From a virus, in the IMG/VR virus record IMGVR_UViG_3300017951_000070, positions 1 to 30,681 of that record: DNA of 30,681 nt; one strand, 5' to 3'. The position numbers were made by a program, and so were the translations under genes. Positions 15,003 to 22,068 of this stretch are shown piece by piece. Below the pieces are notes generated by a model. The model did not search any database. It saw only the letters and a program-made list of their open reading frames with translations, and was not told where the DNA came from. Each line of letters begins with the position of its first letter. The first letter of the stretch is position 1.

Positions 15003-15614
15003 ATGGCAAATTCAACCATTCAAGACTTGTCGGAAGCAACCGACGTAAACCGGGCAACAACGGCAATTGAAGTCGAAACCGACGCCCCCGCTTCCCGGAA
15101 AATGTCAATTCGCAACGCCATGGGTATGGGTTGGGCTTATTACGAAGACGGGACTTACACAAGCGGAAGCCCCCTTTCGGTCAACAACGCCTTGGTCCAG
15201 TTGCTTATTGACGGGTTGGGCGCAAACACGGAAAAAGATCAATTGCCGGTTAATTCAAGCGGGTCCGCAATTGAGCTTTGGAACACTTTGACGGATAAAA
15301 TCACCCCCATAAATGTCGGGGACGCTTATGACTTGCGGCTTGATTTCCAAGCTTCGACGGCAACCCCTTCCACTTACATGGACTTGAAGCTTGATATTGG
15401 GACCGGGACGCCAAACAACATTGTTACAAGGACATTGACCTTCCCAAAAGGCACGGGAACCGCTCATTCCTTCAGCGTTGGTTTCCCAATTTTCACTTTG
15501 GCGACATTCCTTTCCAACGGGGGGAAACTCATGTTGGACACAACCGGGCTTGGGGCGAACGTTTCGGTTTGGGATATTGGTTTGTTTATTAAACGGGATT
15601 ACGCTTCAGCTTAA
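15003..15614 (+). CDS. Putative distal tail / fibre protein
   Basis: This 203-residue protein, last of the late operon, is not recognised. It starts MANSTIQDLSEATDVNRATTAIEVE and has a beta-rich C-terminal half (YDLRLDFQASTATPSTYMDLKLDIGTG, then NNIVTRTLTFPKG and SVWDIGLFIKRD), which looks like a jelly-roll tip or head-binding domain of a fibre. Its position after the J-like gene suggests a side fibre or tip cap. The stop codon directly abuts the stop of the convergent helicase gene with no base between. Confidence 0.5.
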   Translation: MANSTIQDLSEATDVNRATTAIEVETDAPASRKMSIRNAMGMGWAYYEDGTYTSGSPLSVNNALVQLLIDGLGANTEKDQLPVNSSGSAIELWNTLTDKITPINVGDAYDLRLDFQASTATPSTYMDLKLDIGTGTPNNIVTRTLTFPKGTGTAHSFSVGFPIFTLATFLSNGGKLMLDTTGLGANVSVWDIGLFIKRDYASA

Positions 15615-17096
15615 TCAAGCGACTTTCGCCAATTCCTGAAGGTTTTTGACGGCGGCAAGAAAAGCCCGTTCGTTGTCGTGCTTCTCTTCAACGGCGGCAA
15701 TTGCGGCGTCGTCAAAGGTGCCGGGAACGGTCAAACGGAAAATCCGGGTTTCTTGGTCTTGACCGGTCCGGGCAAGGCGGGCGTTCCATTGGTTGTATTC
15801 TTCGGGGGAATAGGTTTGCGAAAACCAACAAGTTGACCGCCCGCCATGCTGAAGACCGTCAACGCCATGCCCAATTGAAAGCGGGTGAGAAACAAGGAAT
15901 TTGATTTTGCCTTTTTGCCAACGCTCAAGGCTTTCGTCGGTGAACAATTCCGCCCCCGGGCAAGCCTGAAGAATCCGCGTTTGCTCATGGCGGAACTTCG
16001 TTGCCACAAGAAGCGGTTCGCCAAGGTCTTTTTGCAACTTCACAAGGGCTTTTATTTTGGCGTCGTGGACAAAGCCAACGTTCTTTTCTTCGTCATAGAT
16101 TGCCCCGGACGTTGCTTGAAGAAGCTTTTGAATAAGTGCCCCTTGATTGACGGCAACGACTTCAAACGGGGTTCCCCGCTTCGTTTCACGTTCAAGGATC
16201 GCCAAGAACTCTTTTTGAAGCTCTTTATAAACCTTCCAAGCGGACCGGGGCAAAGAAACTTCAATGTCTTCGGTGACAGTTGGCGGAATGTTCAACCAAT
16301 CTTCGGAACGAAGGGTTAAAGCCATGTCCGCAACCCGCTTTTGAATGAACTTTTCCGCCCCGGGGCGAAGAATAAATTTCGGGTATTGTGAATAAATGTT
16401 GTCCGGTTCGAAGTAAGCCTTCTTGAAAGCGGTGTAATTTGTCCCCAACCGTTGCCCGTCGTCAAGAAGCCGGATTTGGGCGAAAAGGTCCAAGTAAGAA
16501 TTCGGGGTTGGGGTCCCGGTCAAACCCCAATGCCTTGTGAAGAGCCCCCGGAAGTCCCGGAACCCGTGAACCCGCTCTTTGACCTTTACAACGTTTCCAA
16601 GGCGGTTGACGCGGGTTACCGGCTTGCCCGTCACCTTGTCCAGAATAACCCGGTTGTAACCATTTATTCTCTTTGCGCTTGGGTTCTTCGCTTTGCTCAA
16701 TTCGTCCCAAACAACCGTGTCAACCGGCAAGTCTTCCGGGCTCTTCCCCTTCAAATGATTTTTGCAAAATTTGGGGATTTGCTCATAATTCAAAGTGTAA
16801 ATATCCGCCGTCCCTTCTTCCCATGCCTGAAGCCCTTCTTTTGTCCGAAGACAAGCAAGCTTCATGTAACGGAAGTTGTCCCATTTCTGGACTTCATGGG
16901 GCCAAGTCAGGACCGCAACCCGAAGCGGGGCAATGATAAGAAGCCCTTTGCCTTGCCCGTCCTTCATAAGCCAGTCAAAAGCGGCTAAGACGGACGCGGA
17001 TTTGCCAAGACCCATGCCAGCGAACAAAGCGGCATATTGGCGAACCTTGAGCCAATCAATAGCAAGGCGTTGATGTTCAAGCGGGGTGAACTTCAC
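15615..17096 (-). CDS. SNF2-like DEAD/DEAH-box helicase
   Basis: The 493-residue protein is a superfamily 2 ATPase of the SNF2-like type common in phage replication modules. Walker A AGMGLGKS is at residues 26-33, after LEHQRLAIDWL (Q motif region). Motif II is VVWDELSKAKN around residue 130, with DELS in place of DEAH. TRHWGLTGTPTPN gives motif III, and QWNARLARTGQDQ holds the motif VI arginines. It probably remodels or unwinds DNA together with the VRR-NUC nuclease two genes upstream. The start is GTG at 17096, overlapping the previous stop (GTGA), so it is translationally coupled. Confidence 0.88.
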   Translation of the reverse strand: MKFTPLEHQRLAIDWLKVRQYAALFAGMGLGKSASVLAAFDWLMKDGQGKGLLIIAPLRVAVLTWPHEVQKWDNFRYMKLACLRTKEGLQAWEEGTADIYTLNYEQIPKFCKNHLKGKSPEDLPVDTVVWDELSKAKNPSAKRINGYNRVILDKVTGKPVTRVNRLGNVVKVKERVHGFRDFRGLFTRHWGLTGTPTPNSYLDLFAQIRLLDDGQRLGTNYTAFKKAYFEPDNIYSQYPKFILRPGAEKFIQKRVADMALTLRSEDWLNIPPTVTEDIEVSLPRSAWKVYKELQKEFLAILERETKRGTPFEVVAVNQGALIQKLLQATSGAIYDEEKNVGFVHDAKIKALVKLQKDLGEPLLVATKFRHEQTRILQACPGAELFTDESLERWQKGKIKFLVSHPLSIGHGVDGLQHGGRSTCWFSQTYSPEEYNQWNARLARTGQDQETRIFRLTVPGTFDDAAIAAVEEKHDNERAFLAAVKNLQELAKVA

Positions 17097-17269
17097 AAAG
17101 ATGCCTCAATTTTAGCGATTTGCTCACGTTGGGACCGGGTAAGGGTCCGCAATTTGTCAAGATGGCGGACTTCCCGGCGGTCCACACTGGACAGGGTCCG
17201 CCAATTCTTTGAGGTGTTGAGTTTCCGCAAGACTGTCTTTGCTTCAAAGAAGGTTACCAGTTTTTTCAT
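17093..17269 (-). CDS. Small basic protein between nuclease and helicase
   Basis: This 58-residue gene (MKKLVTFFEAKTVLRKLNTSK, then LSSVDRREVRHLDKLRTLTRSQREQIAKIEASL) overlaps the VRR-NUC stop by ATGA at its start and the helicase start by GTGA at its end. The tight coupling supports it as a real gene. It is basic and probably all-helical, and it may bridge the nuclease and the helicase. An in-frame TTG at 17278 is less likely. No family recognised. Confidence 0.65.
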   Translation of the reverse strand: MKKLVTFFEAKTVLRKLNTSKNWRTLSSVDRREVRHLDKLRTLTRSQREQIAKIEASL

Positions 17270-17547
17270 AAAATCCAAAATTTAAGCGTTTCTTTCCCAT
17301 CTTCAAAACTGTCCGCCCAATCCGCAAAGCCTTTGTTCCCGCGAATTTCTTCAAGCCTTTTCAATTGCAAAGCCGTCGGACGTTCGCCCGGGGCTTTCAG
17401 TTCAAGGAACAAAACTTTCCCGGAAGGCCCAATAAAAATGCGGTCCGGGACGCCCCGGTTTGCCGGTGAAGACCATTTGTAAGACAAGCAACCTTTGTCC
17501 TTTGCCCAACGGGTGAGCTTCTTTTCAATCTTCGCTTCTTCACCCAT
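17266..17547 (-). CDS. VRR-NUC domain nuclease
   Basis: This 93-residue protein is a stand-alone VRR-NUC of the PD-(D/E)XK superfamily. It has E8 in the first helix, NRGVPDRIFIG with the metal-binding D35, and VLFLELKAPG with E49 and K51, then a QLKRLEEIR helix. The family is known to act as structure-specific nucleases in repair and phage replication. In many phages it is encoded beside an SNF2-like helicase, as here, so the two probably act together on branched replication intermediates. ATG at 17547 follows the upstream stop by nine bases. Confidence 0.9.
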   Translation of the reverse strand: MGEEAKIEKKLTRWAKDKGCLSYKWSSPANRGVPDRIFIGPSGKVLFLELKAPGERPTALQLKRLEEIRGNKGFADWADSFEDGKETLKFWIL

Positions 17548-17556
17548 TGGAAAGAC

Positions 17557-17841
17557 TCAAGCGTTCTTCATAGCACGTTGCCCGCCTTCGGTTTGCCGAA
17601 TCTTCGAAAAGATGGTTTCCCGTTCTTTCTTCTGAATGCGGACAACCAATTTTTCAAGGATTGCCGCCCGGGGTGCTTCCCGTTCAAGTTCAAGCACAAC
17701 CAACCGTTTCAAATCGTCTTCGGATGGTTCGGCTTCGTTGACCTTGGCAACGAACTTGTTCCAGCTTTGAAGGTAACCGGCGGCGTCCAAGCGTTCGCGG
17801 TCTTTGGCGGTCAATGCGGGGGTCTTCGGAAATAGTTTCAT
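17557..17841 (-). CDS. Hypothetical small helical protein, first gene of the helicase operon
   Basis: This 94-residue gene heads the transcription unit that also holds VRR-NUC, the 58-residue gene and the helicase. It is rich in Arg, Lys and Glu with a helical pattern (AKDRERLDAAGYLQSWNKFVAKV, then SEDDLKRLVVLELEREAPRAAILEKLVVRIQKKERE). No family is recognised with certainty. Its ATG is 29 bases after promoter-like element B, which supports the start. A DNA-repair or replication accessory role is guessed from context only. Confidence 0.65.
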   Translation of the reverse strand: MKLFPKTPALTAKDRERLDAAGYLQSWNKFVAKVNEAEPSEDDLKRLVVLELEREAPRAAILEKLVVRIQKKERETIFSKIRQTEGGQRAMKNA

Positions 17842-17876
17842 AAGGTGAAGAAAAACGGTTTTTGTTTAGCGGTCAA
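17842..17876 (-). promoter_or_regulatory. TTGACC promoter-like element B
   Basis: On the minus strand TTGACC (17876-17871) is followed by GCTAAAC and an imperfect A/T palindrome (17867-17846). The next gene's ATG begins 29 bases after TTGACC. The stop codon TGA of the upstream gene lies inside the TTGACC. Confidence 0.6.
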
Positions 17877-18325
17877 TACAAATCCCCTAGAAGGCACTTG
17901 CGTTTAAAATCGGGGTCTTGGTCAAAGTATTCACCCAAAGCGGCGGCAACTGCGTTTTTCTTCTCTTCGGTCACATCGGCAAAAGCATTCAGGACCCCGT
18001 TGAAATGGCCTTTGACAACCAACCATTCAAAAACCCATTCTTGCCATTCCTCATTGTCTTCCAGTTCGTCAACAATTGTTTGACCTTCAAAACCATGTAA
18101 CCAAAGCCGGGCTTCCGGTCGGTCAAGTCCTTCAACATGGTCTAAAATTTCCCTTCGGCATTCTTCAAAGTCAATTTCGCCAATCAGTAGTTCGGGAAAT
18201 TCCAAACGTGGAAGCATTGAAGCGAAAGCTTGTTCTTCCAGATAATTGGCGACTTCGGCGGCAAGCTTTGGGTTGCCGTTCAGTCGGTCCGCAATTTGCA
18301 AACCTTGTTCAATTATTTTGCTCAT
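17873..18325 (-). CDS. Hypothetical acidic protein downstream of DNA polymerase
   Basis: This 150-residue acidic protein begins four bases after the polymerase stop codon. A longer frame runs into the polymerase gene; ATG at 18325 (MSKIIEQGLQIADRLNGNPK) is chosen. The sequence is helical with many Glu and Trp (DELEDNEEWQEWVFEWLV). No family is recognised. The tight spacing suggests cotranscription with the polymerase and perhaps an accessory role. Its stop overlaps element B. Confidence 0.65.
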   Translation of the reverse strand: MSKIIEQGLQIADRLNGNPKLAAEVANYLEEQAFASMLPRLEFPELLIGEIDFEECRREILDHVEGLDRPEARLWLHGFEGQTIVDELEDNEEWQEWVFEWLVVKGHFNGVLNAFADVTEEKKNAVAAALGEYFDQDPDFKRKCLLGDLY

Positions 18326-18329
18326 AAGT

Positions 18330-20462
18330 CTAGTCTTTCTTATAGAATGGGACAAACCCGCCTTCAGCTTCAAGGGGTAAACCTTCCGCCCAATCAGGAA
18401 GGGTGCAAAGAGCCCGGCAAAAGTCTTCCGGGTCTTGCCCCGGTTCCCATTCGGCAAGGGCTTGGTCATGCACAAGCATGAAGATTTTGAACCCTTGGCG
18501 TTCGGCTTCAAGTGCCCCTTCGGTCATAAGGTCCCCGGCAATGGCTTGAACGGCGTTTTCCACAAGGGACCCGCCGTAAGTGCCGATCCGTTGCCACTTG
18601 GACAACCGCTTGCCAATAAAAGTCAATTCCCGGTCTTCCCGGACTTCCGGGGCGGTCTTTTGCTTGTCCGCCGGTAAGTCCTTGTTCTTCTCTTCAATCA
18701 CCTTCGCAAGCTTTCTTTGGAAAATTTGGGCGGATTTCGGGGTGTTGAATTTTTCCAACTTCCCGGCATGGAAAACAAACCAAACCGGCACAAGTTTGGG
18801 GTGCGGGTAAATCAAGTTGTGACCGCTTGGAAGTTGCATAATCAAAGCGGGGAAGCCGGGCTTTCTGGTTGCACAAAAACGGACCTTATCGTTGGCTTCG
18901 ACAATCTTGCCGGGGTTGTTGAAGGCTTCCTTTGCGGCGGCTTCCATGGACCGCCAAAGGGCAACAACCTTGTAATTGACTTCCCGAAAGGTCTTCACCG
19001 CTTTTTCTGAAAGCGATTGCGAAAGTTCCCGCCCGAACTGTAAAGCGGTTCCCCGGAACTTTTCCGCCCCCATGCCGTAACCGCAACCCAAGACCGATTG
19101 TTTCCCGACAAATCGTTGGTCCTTAGTCACGTCGTCAACTTCAACGTCAAAAATCTTGGAAGCCATGGCGACATAAGGGTCTTTTTTGTCCCTGAAGAGT
19201 TGCAACCCGTCTTCTTGTCCGGCAAGCCAAAGCACAATTCGGGCTTCAATTGCTGAATAATCCGCGTCAAGAAATTGCCCGGGTTCGGTTTCTTCGGGCT
19301 CAATAAAATGCCGAATGCAACTTGCGATTGCTTCAAGCGGGCTTTCGTAAATCAGTTCAAGGGCTTCAACGTCCATGTTGCCGGACTTCAAGACCCGGTA
19401 AAGATGCTCAGTCTCGGCAATGGTCGGACGGCGGAAATTTTGCGGTTGGATAATTTTGCCCGCCCAACGGTGCGTTCTTTCCGCCCCGGACCAAAGCAGA
19501 GAACCCCTTACCCGGTCGTCTTCAGGACAAGCGGCGTTCAACATGGTCGGAATTTTCTTCAAAGCGGCGAACCCGGACAAACGTTTGAGCTTTAGGGCTT
19601 CGAAGGCTTCCGGGTCCATGCCGATTGCCGCCGGTCCGTCTTCAACGACTTTGTCAACGGTTGCCGTTTGCATGTTCTTCCCCGGGTAACCGCGTTCTTG
19701 CAACCATTCAAGGACCTTGGCGGTTTGTGTCGGGGCAAGACCGGTCATTTCCTGAAAGCGGACCCGAACCTTGCCGTCAAATTCGTTTACAAGCTTGTCC
19801 GCTATTTCCAACGCCCGGCGGTTAATCGGAACGCCCCGTTCGTTCATCCTCATATCAAAATGGAACGCTTCAAGAACGGTCCCTTTCAGTTCAAAGGCGG
19901 CAAGCTTCTTGTGCAATGCCATTTCGGTAACAACGTCTTGTTTGCAATATTCCCCGAATTCCCGGAACGCTTCGGGGTCGTCCTTCGGGAGTATCCGCGT
20001 CAACGGTTGTTTCTTCGTCGGCTTTTGGGGCATTGAAAACATTTTAATAAGCTCTTTGCCCCGCTTGTCCTTTTGAACGTCCAGTTCAAGGAAGGCGGCG
20101 GCTTGTTCCAAGCTGGAAGGGATTGCCGCCCGGCGGCTCATTGCGGCGGTGCAACGCCATTGCTCAAGCCGGGGGCAAGGAAGGTCAAAAGTCCTTTCCC
20201 AATGATACCGGCAAACGGCGGCTTCAAATTGGGCGTTGTGCGCGTAAATGACCGCTTCGGGGTCTTCGGACATTTCCTTGAGCAGAGCCAACGCCTTGGG
20301 CTTTTCAGGTTGTCCAGTGACGGACCAAAGCAAAGGGGTTTCCCCTTCCCGGGCAATGGCGCAAAGAAGAATTTCCGTTGAAGGGTCGGCGGCATATCGG
20401 TAAGCCCCGAAGTTCTTCAAGTCCGCTTTGCTGAAGGTTTCGAAGTCCAAGTGATAAATCAT
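18330..20462 (-). CDS. Family A DNA polymerase with 3'-5' exonuclease
   Basis: The 710-residue protein replicates the phage genome. The exonuclease domain has LDFET (D6, E8), AHNAQFE near residue 75 and EYCKQDV near 180, the DnaQ-like Exo I-III set. The polymerase domain has motif A DADYSAIEARI (about 402-412), motif B RFVGKQSVLGCGYGMG (about 448-463) and motif C LVHDQALAEW (about 662-671). Motif C is HDQ where most family A enzymes have HDE; the catalytic Asp is kept. The length fits phage family A enzymes that lack a 5' nuclease. ATG overlaps the upstream stop (ATGA), so it is coupled to the 82-residue gene. Confidence 0.93.
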   Translation of the reverse strand: MIYHLDFETFSKADLKNFGAYRYAADPSTEILLCAIAREGETPLLWSVTGQPEKPKALALLKEMSEDPEAVIYAHNAQFEAAVCRYHWERTFDLPCPRLEQWRCTAAMSRRAAIPSSLEQAAAFLELDVQKDKRGKELIKMFSMPQKPTKKQPLTRILPKDDPEAFREFGEYCKQDVVTEMALHKKLAAFELKGTVLEAFHFDMRMNERGVPINRRALEIADKLVNEFDGKVRVRFQEMTGLAPTQTAKVLEWLQERGYPGKNMQTATVDKVVEDGPAAIGMDPEAFEALKLKRLSGFAALKKIPTMLNAACPEDDRVRGSLLWSGAERTHRWAGKIIQPQNFRRPTIAETEHLYRVLKSGNMDVEALELIYESPLEAIASCIRHFIEPEETEPGQFLDADYSAIEARIVLWLAGQEDGLQLFRDKKDPYVAMASKIFDVEVDDVTKDQRFVGKQSVLGCGYGMGAEKFRGTALQFGRELSQSLSEKAVKTFREVNYKVVALWRSMEAAAKEAFNNPGKIVEANDKVRFCATRKPGFPALIMQLPSGHNLIYPHPKLVPVWFVFHAGKLEKFNTPKSAQIFQRKLAKVIEEKNKDLPADKQKTAPEVREDRELTFIGKRLSKWQRIGTYGGSLVENAVQAIAGDLMTEGALEAERQGFKIFMLVHDQALAEWEPGQDPEDFCRALCTLPDWAEGLPLEAEGGFVPFYKKD

Positions 20463-20707
20463 GCTTTATTTGCTTTAACTATTTTCTTTGACCAAGTGGC
20501 AGCTTGAAAAGTTATGTCCGTTCCAACAAACCAAACCCGCCCCTTACGTTGAATAATTTCAGTTGCTTCCGGGAAGTCTTCTTTGATTTGTGCAAGGGCA
20601 TGAACCCGGCAAGGTTGGGTTACTTCGCCTAATCTTTTGCCATCTTCTCGAAAAATGTAAGCGGTTGCCCGGTTGTGGGCGCAATTTAAATCATATCCAA
20701 TCTTCAT
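20459..20707 (-). CDS. Hypothetical protein upstream of DNA polymerase
   Basis: This 82-residue gene (MKIGYDLNCAHNRATAYIFREDGKRLGEV, then RKGRVWFVGTDITFQAATWSK) heads the polymerase unit, 29 bases after promoter-like element C. It overlaps the polymerase start by ATGA. The alternating beta pattern suggests a small beta-rich domain. No family is recognised. Strong coupling hints at a regulatory or accessory role for the polymerase. Confidence 0.65.
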   Translation of the reverse strand: MKIGYDLNCAHNRATAYIFREDGKRLGEVTQPCRVHALAQIKEDFPEATEIIQRKGRVWFVGTDITFQAATWSKKIVKANKA

Positions 20708-20742
20708 AATTAAAAGAAAAACGTTTTTCGTTTAGCGGTCAA
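20708..20742 (-). promoter_or_regulatory. TTGACC promoter-like element C
   Basis: On the minus strand TTGACC (20742-20737) is followed by a palindrome at 20733-20712 (22 bases, one mismatch pair; core GAAAAACGTTTTTC at 20729-20716 is perfect). ATG at 20707 begins 29 bases after TTGACC. Confidence 0.65.
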
Positions 20743-20745
20743 GCC

Positions 20746-21312
20746 TTAAAACGGATTTTCTTCGTTTTCTTGGTCCCGGGTCTTCTGAAGAATTTCAACT
20801 TGGGCAAGAACCCGGTCCGCTTCCTTCAGGTAAGCTTTAAATTTCTCTTCGTTGCCACAAGCGAATTTAGCAAGGGCACGGGCAATTGGTTCGGCGGGGT
20901 CGGTCATGTTTTCAACTAAATGCGAACAATTTTCAATCCAAGTTAAAACCCGGATATTGTCGGCTTGGTAAGGTTTTGAAGGGTCAATGCGGTCAATTGT
21001 AAGGTCGGTAAATTCTTTGCCCTTCTTGGACAAGTAACCGGTTTTTTCGCAAAAGCTCTTGAATTCTTCGAAGGTCAAAAGGAAAGGAATGCTTCTCTTG
21101 CGGGCGGATTGGCGGACGGTCCTGAATGCGTATTTGTAAGGGTGTTTCAAGCGGTGCTTGCGGCATTTGCATGTTTCACAATCCCGACGACCGGTCCGGG
21201 CGGGGCGGGCGCAACCCCAATGGATGCAAACGCCCGCCCGGATATTGGAAAGCCGGGTTTTCTCGCTTACCTCTTTGAAAAGGTATTTGTGCGGAAAACC
21301 CGGCTTGTTCAT
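20746..21312 (-). CDS. HNH-type endonuclease-like protein with Cys cluster
   Basis: The 188-residue protein has a zinc-binding-like region (CIHWGCARP, then CETCKCRKH) followed by a pattern of phage HNH-like nucleases: a basic helix (AFRTVRQSARKRSIPFLLTFEEFKSFCEKTGY), then LTIDRIDPSKPYQADNIRVLTWIENCSH. In this family the DRID and N-IRVL-W residues form the beta-beta-alpha metal site. Such genes may be homing endonucleases or help packaging or recombination. It follows SSB by 21 bases and precedes element C. Codon use is like its neighbours, so it may be a resident gene. Confidence 0.7.
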   Translation of the reverse strand: MNKPGFPHKYLFKEVSEKTRLSNIRAGVCIHWGCARPARTGRRDCETCKCRKHRLKHPYKYAFRTVRQSARKRSIPFLLTFEEFKSFCEKTGYLSKKGKEFTDLTIDRIDPSKPYQADNIRVLTWIENCSHLVENMTDPAEPIARALAKFACGNEEKFKAYLKEADRVLAQVEILQKTRDQENEENPF

Positions 21313-21333
21313 AATAAGGCGGACCCGGAGGGC

Positions 21334-21942
21334 TTACATAAGGCTTTCGCCTTCGTTGTCTTCGTCCCCGCCCAAGTCTTCAAGCTCTTCGGCGGCGTCA
21401 AGTTCGCCCGCCCCGAATGCTTCACCCTTCTTGAAGAACTGGACAATTTGAAGACCGGCGGTTGTTCCCTTGCCCCCTTGGTTTTGCGTTGCGTCAAAGG
21501 CATAAACATCAATGACGGCGTAAACGTAATCACCGTCTTTGATTTTGTTGTCAATGGCGGCAAGCGCAACCTTGGGGTTTGTGTCAACCACTTGGGGCGG
21601 GCGGTCTTGTTGGGAAGAAGCGGCAATGTAAAATACCCCTTCCCCATAACCGTCGTAAGGTTCGTCCGTGGTTGCGTCAATCACGTCCGCCCCGTCACGA
21701 AGGACCCAATTGACATGCTTTGCCGGGACCTTGCCGAACTTTTCTTTCATCACGCTTTCACAAGCGGCAAGAATAGCCTTCTTGACAGCTTCAACCCCCT
21801 TGGAAACCTTCCCGTCAATCTTGACGGCGGAATCTTCCGAAAGAATGAAGTTTGCCTTGAATTTGGGTTGCCCTTGTCCCGACGCTTTAGGCGTGAAGAG
21901 TTGGGAAAACGACAAGCGGGCGTTCATCAGTGTAACTTTCAT
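21334..21942 (-). CDS. Single-stranded DNA-binding protein (DUF2815)
   Basis: The 202-residue protein matches DUF2815, a family of phage single-strand DNA-binding proteins: MKVTLMNARLSFSQLFTPKA, GQPKFKANFILSEDS and later KDGDYVYAVIDVYAFD and GLQIVQFFKKGEAFG. It would coat single strands at the fork. The acidic C-terminal end (AAEELEDLGGDEDNEGESLM) is typical of SSB tails that recruit partners. The last residues GESLM resemble the GEDLM ends of two other proteins in this window. ATG at 21942 is preferred over a longer frame into the leader, which carries a hairpin. Confidence 0.85.
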   Translation of the reverse strand: MKVTLMNARLSFSQLFTPKASGQGQPKFKANFILSEDSAVKIDGKVSKGVEAVKKAILAACESVMKEKFGKVPAKHVNWVLRDGADVIDATTDEPYDGYGEGVFYIAASSQQDRPPQVVDTNPKVALAAIDNKIKDGDYVYAVIDVYAFDATQNQGGKGTTAGLQIVQFFKKGEAFGAGELDAAEELEDLGGDEDNEGESLM

Positions 21943-21978
21943 ATTTTGATTTTCTCTTATTTTGTTTCTTTGGTTCCG

Positions 21979-21995
21979 GTGTCCAGAATGGACAC
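21979..21995. promoter_or_regulatory. Short perfect inverted repeat upstream of SSB
   Basis: GTGTCCA-GAA-TGGACAC is a 7-bp perfect inverted repeat 36 bases before the SSB ATG, in a 126-base noncoding gap. It could be an RNA hairpin in the SSB leader or a protein-binding site. Nothing else conserved is seen in the gap. Confidence 0.5.
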
Positions 21996-22068
21996 TTGGG
22001 AAATTGGCGGGGTTGTGTTTAAAGGCTAGCAATTACACTCATAAGCCACAAGAGACGCCCCATAAATT

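Noticed and set aside
21109-22029. Long 306-residue open frame on the + strand
   Set aside because: It is antisense to the DUF2815 SSB and the HNH gene, both of which have clear family features; its protein has no coherent domain and only reflects codon bias of the true strand.
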